Assembly (NCBI GenBank): GCA_963565915.1
Contig: OY751492.1
Location: forward strand, 806,001 to 870,000
DNA: 64,000 nt
Reading direction: 5' to 3'
Source: Entoloma clypeatum
Taxonomy: Eukaryota > Basidiomycota > Agaricomycetes > Agaricales > Entolomataceae
Part shown: positions 62,229 to 64,000 of the stretch, one piece after another
Numbering within the stretch: the first letter of the stretch is position 1
Layout: every line of letters starts with the position of its first letter
Position numbers and translations under genes: made by a program
The notes under the pieces: generated by a model
The model's input: only the letters and a program-made list of their open reading frames with translations
Told to the model about the DNA's origin: nothing
Databases searched by the model: none

Positions 62229-63452
62229 CGAGGACAGGGCAGTCGATCACAAAAGGTACGTCTTTCAGTACTCTAAGCATGAGTTGGTGGTTGCTAATGC
62301 ACGACCGTTAGTCTATGTATATTCGCTTTGGGCACGTAATTCACAGCGTGAATGGATCGCTTTCGAACGATCTACAAGTGAAATGATAGCTGCGATATCT
62401 GAAGATTACATTTGAGCCACATTTTGGGTTACCTGTGGGCTTCTGCGCCGGGCTCAGGGACCCAATATTCGGACGCCATCATTTTGAGTACCTCACGAGT
62501 CTTTTGTCTCGGAAAATGACAAAATTCATCAGCCTGAAAAGGTCCATTTTTCGACCTGCCTTGTCATTGGACCCAGAGCCCAAGATCCGGTAGCAGTACT
62601 GACTAGTCTTGTCGGAATCGAAAGCGGCGGGAGAACAACCTCAGAAAATTCCGATCATCCCAGGCCTTGCAGCGCTGCTATGTGAGTAAATCTTGCCCAT
62701 GCAAGCCACCGGGTAACATCTCTCGCCATTGTAGAAATGTGTCCCTCCAGCCTTGAGTCCTTCAGATCCCCACACTGGATTTCGTCCAGGGCCCTGCTGT
62801 TGACAAGTTAGGACTCAGGTGTCTGATTTATGGAAACTGCATATAGGGCTCAGTTCCGCAAGAATTCACTATTAACACTTCCAAGTGAGGGGTGTTGACG
62901 ACGCTGCTAATGATCTTCCACGTCGCCCAGGGAAGGTGTGGATGGAGCGAACGATTACGACAAGTCTGAAACTACCCCGTGCACAATGATCTTCTTCGCA
63001 TTATAATGACCCCGTCGACCCAGGAGGCCTCGAGGACCCGAGTCGCTTCGTCATGATCTGTTCTTTATTCACAGGCTGTCGCTTCAACGCCTTTGTCCCT
63101 CTCACCCCAGCATTCGCCTTGACGGGCTAGGCTGTACCACCAACTTCACAAAGATAGGCTCATCAGTGGAGGGTCGCCACTTCGGCAGCCTGATCCGGCC
63201 AAGGGTAGCCAAGAATATGCGTAGAAGAAGCTCGGCCGTTTGTGTCATCTCGACCCGTTTCGGCTGTGATGGTGGTCTCGACCAGTCGGAGGGTTTACGA
63301 AGGAGCTTCGTTACCCATCAGCATATTCCTTCTCAGCCTATGTACCCATTTTTCCCATCGATGGACCCCACGTACTTAAGATTTCCTTGGGCCTAATCGA
63401 ATTCTCCACTTTAAACGCCTTGGGAACGCCCAAGATCCCTCTTGTGACTGTC
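62229..63452. other. Intergenic region, no gene recognised
   Basis: Short ORFs only. The 5' exon(s) of the following membrane protein, if any, would lie near 63166-63450. Confidence 0.4.
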
Positions 63453-64000
63453 ATGACTGTCATAAGCTCCGGCGCCTCCGAATACGTCGCTTTTCTCGTG
63501 GGCAGCTCGATTCTCCCCAGCCTCGTCTATGGCATAAACTCGACTTTGGTCATCATGACGCTGGGCCTCCTGTGGAACCGTCGAAAAGGGGAGGATCAGA
63601 AACGGTCCATCTTCATGAGCGGATATATTGTCCTCGTTTCCGCTTTGTGCACGCTACATTGGGTCATGAGCTGTATGGCAGAAGGTCACTCATTGGCTGC
63701 GCTCGTCGATCGATCACAGGGCGCTGGCACCTTGCAGGGTAGATTACGGATTACGTTCCTTGAAGGTCTCGCTGTCGCTGTTCCATACGTCATCCTGACT
63801 TTACTAACGGACGCACTTTTGGTGTGTCGATGCAATCGCTTATTCTCTTCGAGTTGCACAAGCTGAATTCATTTTCTAGCTTTGGCGGTGTTGGGTGCTT
63901 TACGCTGGCTGCAGCGGGGCTGTTCGTTGGATCACATGGACCCTGTTCCTCATTCTCTCCTTGTCCTTGATAGGTATATCCTCAACTACAAGGGATTTTT
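63453..64000 (+). CDS. Multi-pass membrane protein, partial (runs off the right edge)
   Basis: From ATG 63453 (MTVISSGASEYVAFLVGSSI) the frame gives four or five hydrophobic segments (LPSLVYGINSTLVIMTLGLL; MSGYIVLVSALCTLHWVMSC; FLEGLAVAVPYVILTLLTDA). A 58-bp intron (63822-63879, GTGTGT...TCTAG) joins DALL to LWRCWVLY, and exon 2 continues to 63973 with ITWTLFLILSLSLIG before a GTATAT donor. The DALLLWRCWVLY motif and helix pattern match a large family of uncharacterised basidiomycete seven-helix proteins. The frame is open upstream of the chosen ATG without another ATG, so an upstream exon is possible. Substrate or ligand unknown. Confidence 0.65.

Noticed and set aside
63166..63396. 76-codon ORF upstream of the membrane protein
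   Set aside because: No motif, basic random composition, and a different frame from the membrane protein; at most untranslated or intronic.

Overview
The window is a transposon-dense stretch of a filamentous fungal genome, almost certainly a mushroom-forming basidiomycete (Agaricomycetes). Evidence: host genes carry introns of about 50-120 bp with GTRNGT donors and CTRAY branch points; the right end holds a fungal mitochondrial ribosomal protein gene (mL41/MRPL27) next to an acidic ribosomal P1 gene; and the mobile elements (chromodomain Ty3/Gypsy, Ty1/Copia, hAT, Tc1/mariner, Helitron helicase) are the usual fungal set. No rRNA, tRNA or CRISPR array was recognised.

Layout. 1-1640: broken Spt5-like NGN/KOW gene (minus). 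1637-5652: degenerate Gypsy copy (B1) split by a 2.1 kb non-autonomous hAT element with a perfect 8-bp target duplication. 5938-20199: Gypsy-A (plus, chromodomain), whose leader is separated from its gag by an oppositely oriented element, Gypsy-M, at about 6.7-14.8 kb. 20.2-25.9 kb: element C (terminal repeats, 8-bp duplication), two short coiled-coil gene models and a Helitron-type helicase remnant cut by a small foldback element. 25.9-41.0 kb: Gypsy-B copies B2 (plus), B3 (minus) and B4 (minus), a Copia fragment, a Tc1 element and several small hAT-like elements. 41.1 kb: a short apparent mitochondrial cytochrome b insertion. 41.7-46.6 kb: a 20-bp minisatellite holding a 4.1 kb hAT element with terminal repeats, 8-bp duplication and transposase. 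46.8-51.0 kb: a coiled-coil host gene with a 3.7 kb Tc1/mariner element in one of its introns. 51282-57066: a young Copia element with full-length LTRs and an open gag-pol. 57.4-58.7 kb: two abutting TA-flanked MITEs. 59.3 kb to the end: ordinary host genes, namely a secreted peptide precursor, ribosomal P1, mL41 and a partial multi-pass membrane protein.

Most notable: (1) Gypsy-M carries gag, protease and RT/integrase in three successive -1 frames, and the same in-phase heptamer GGGTTTT sits at both junctions. (2) The large Tc1/mariner element carries, beside its transposase, an unbroken four-exon cargo gene of 396 codons. (3) Gypsy-B elements carry an extra 123-residue ORF between the chromodomain and the 3' LTR. 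(4) A small secreted precursor contains a cationic amphipathic segment bounded by dibasic sites. (5) Premature stops in many unrelated elements are nearly all TGA where an arginine CGA is expected, as predicted for CpG deamination of silenced repeats.

All domain assignments come from reading motifs by eye; no database search was run.
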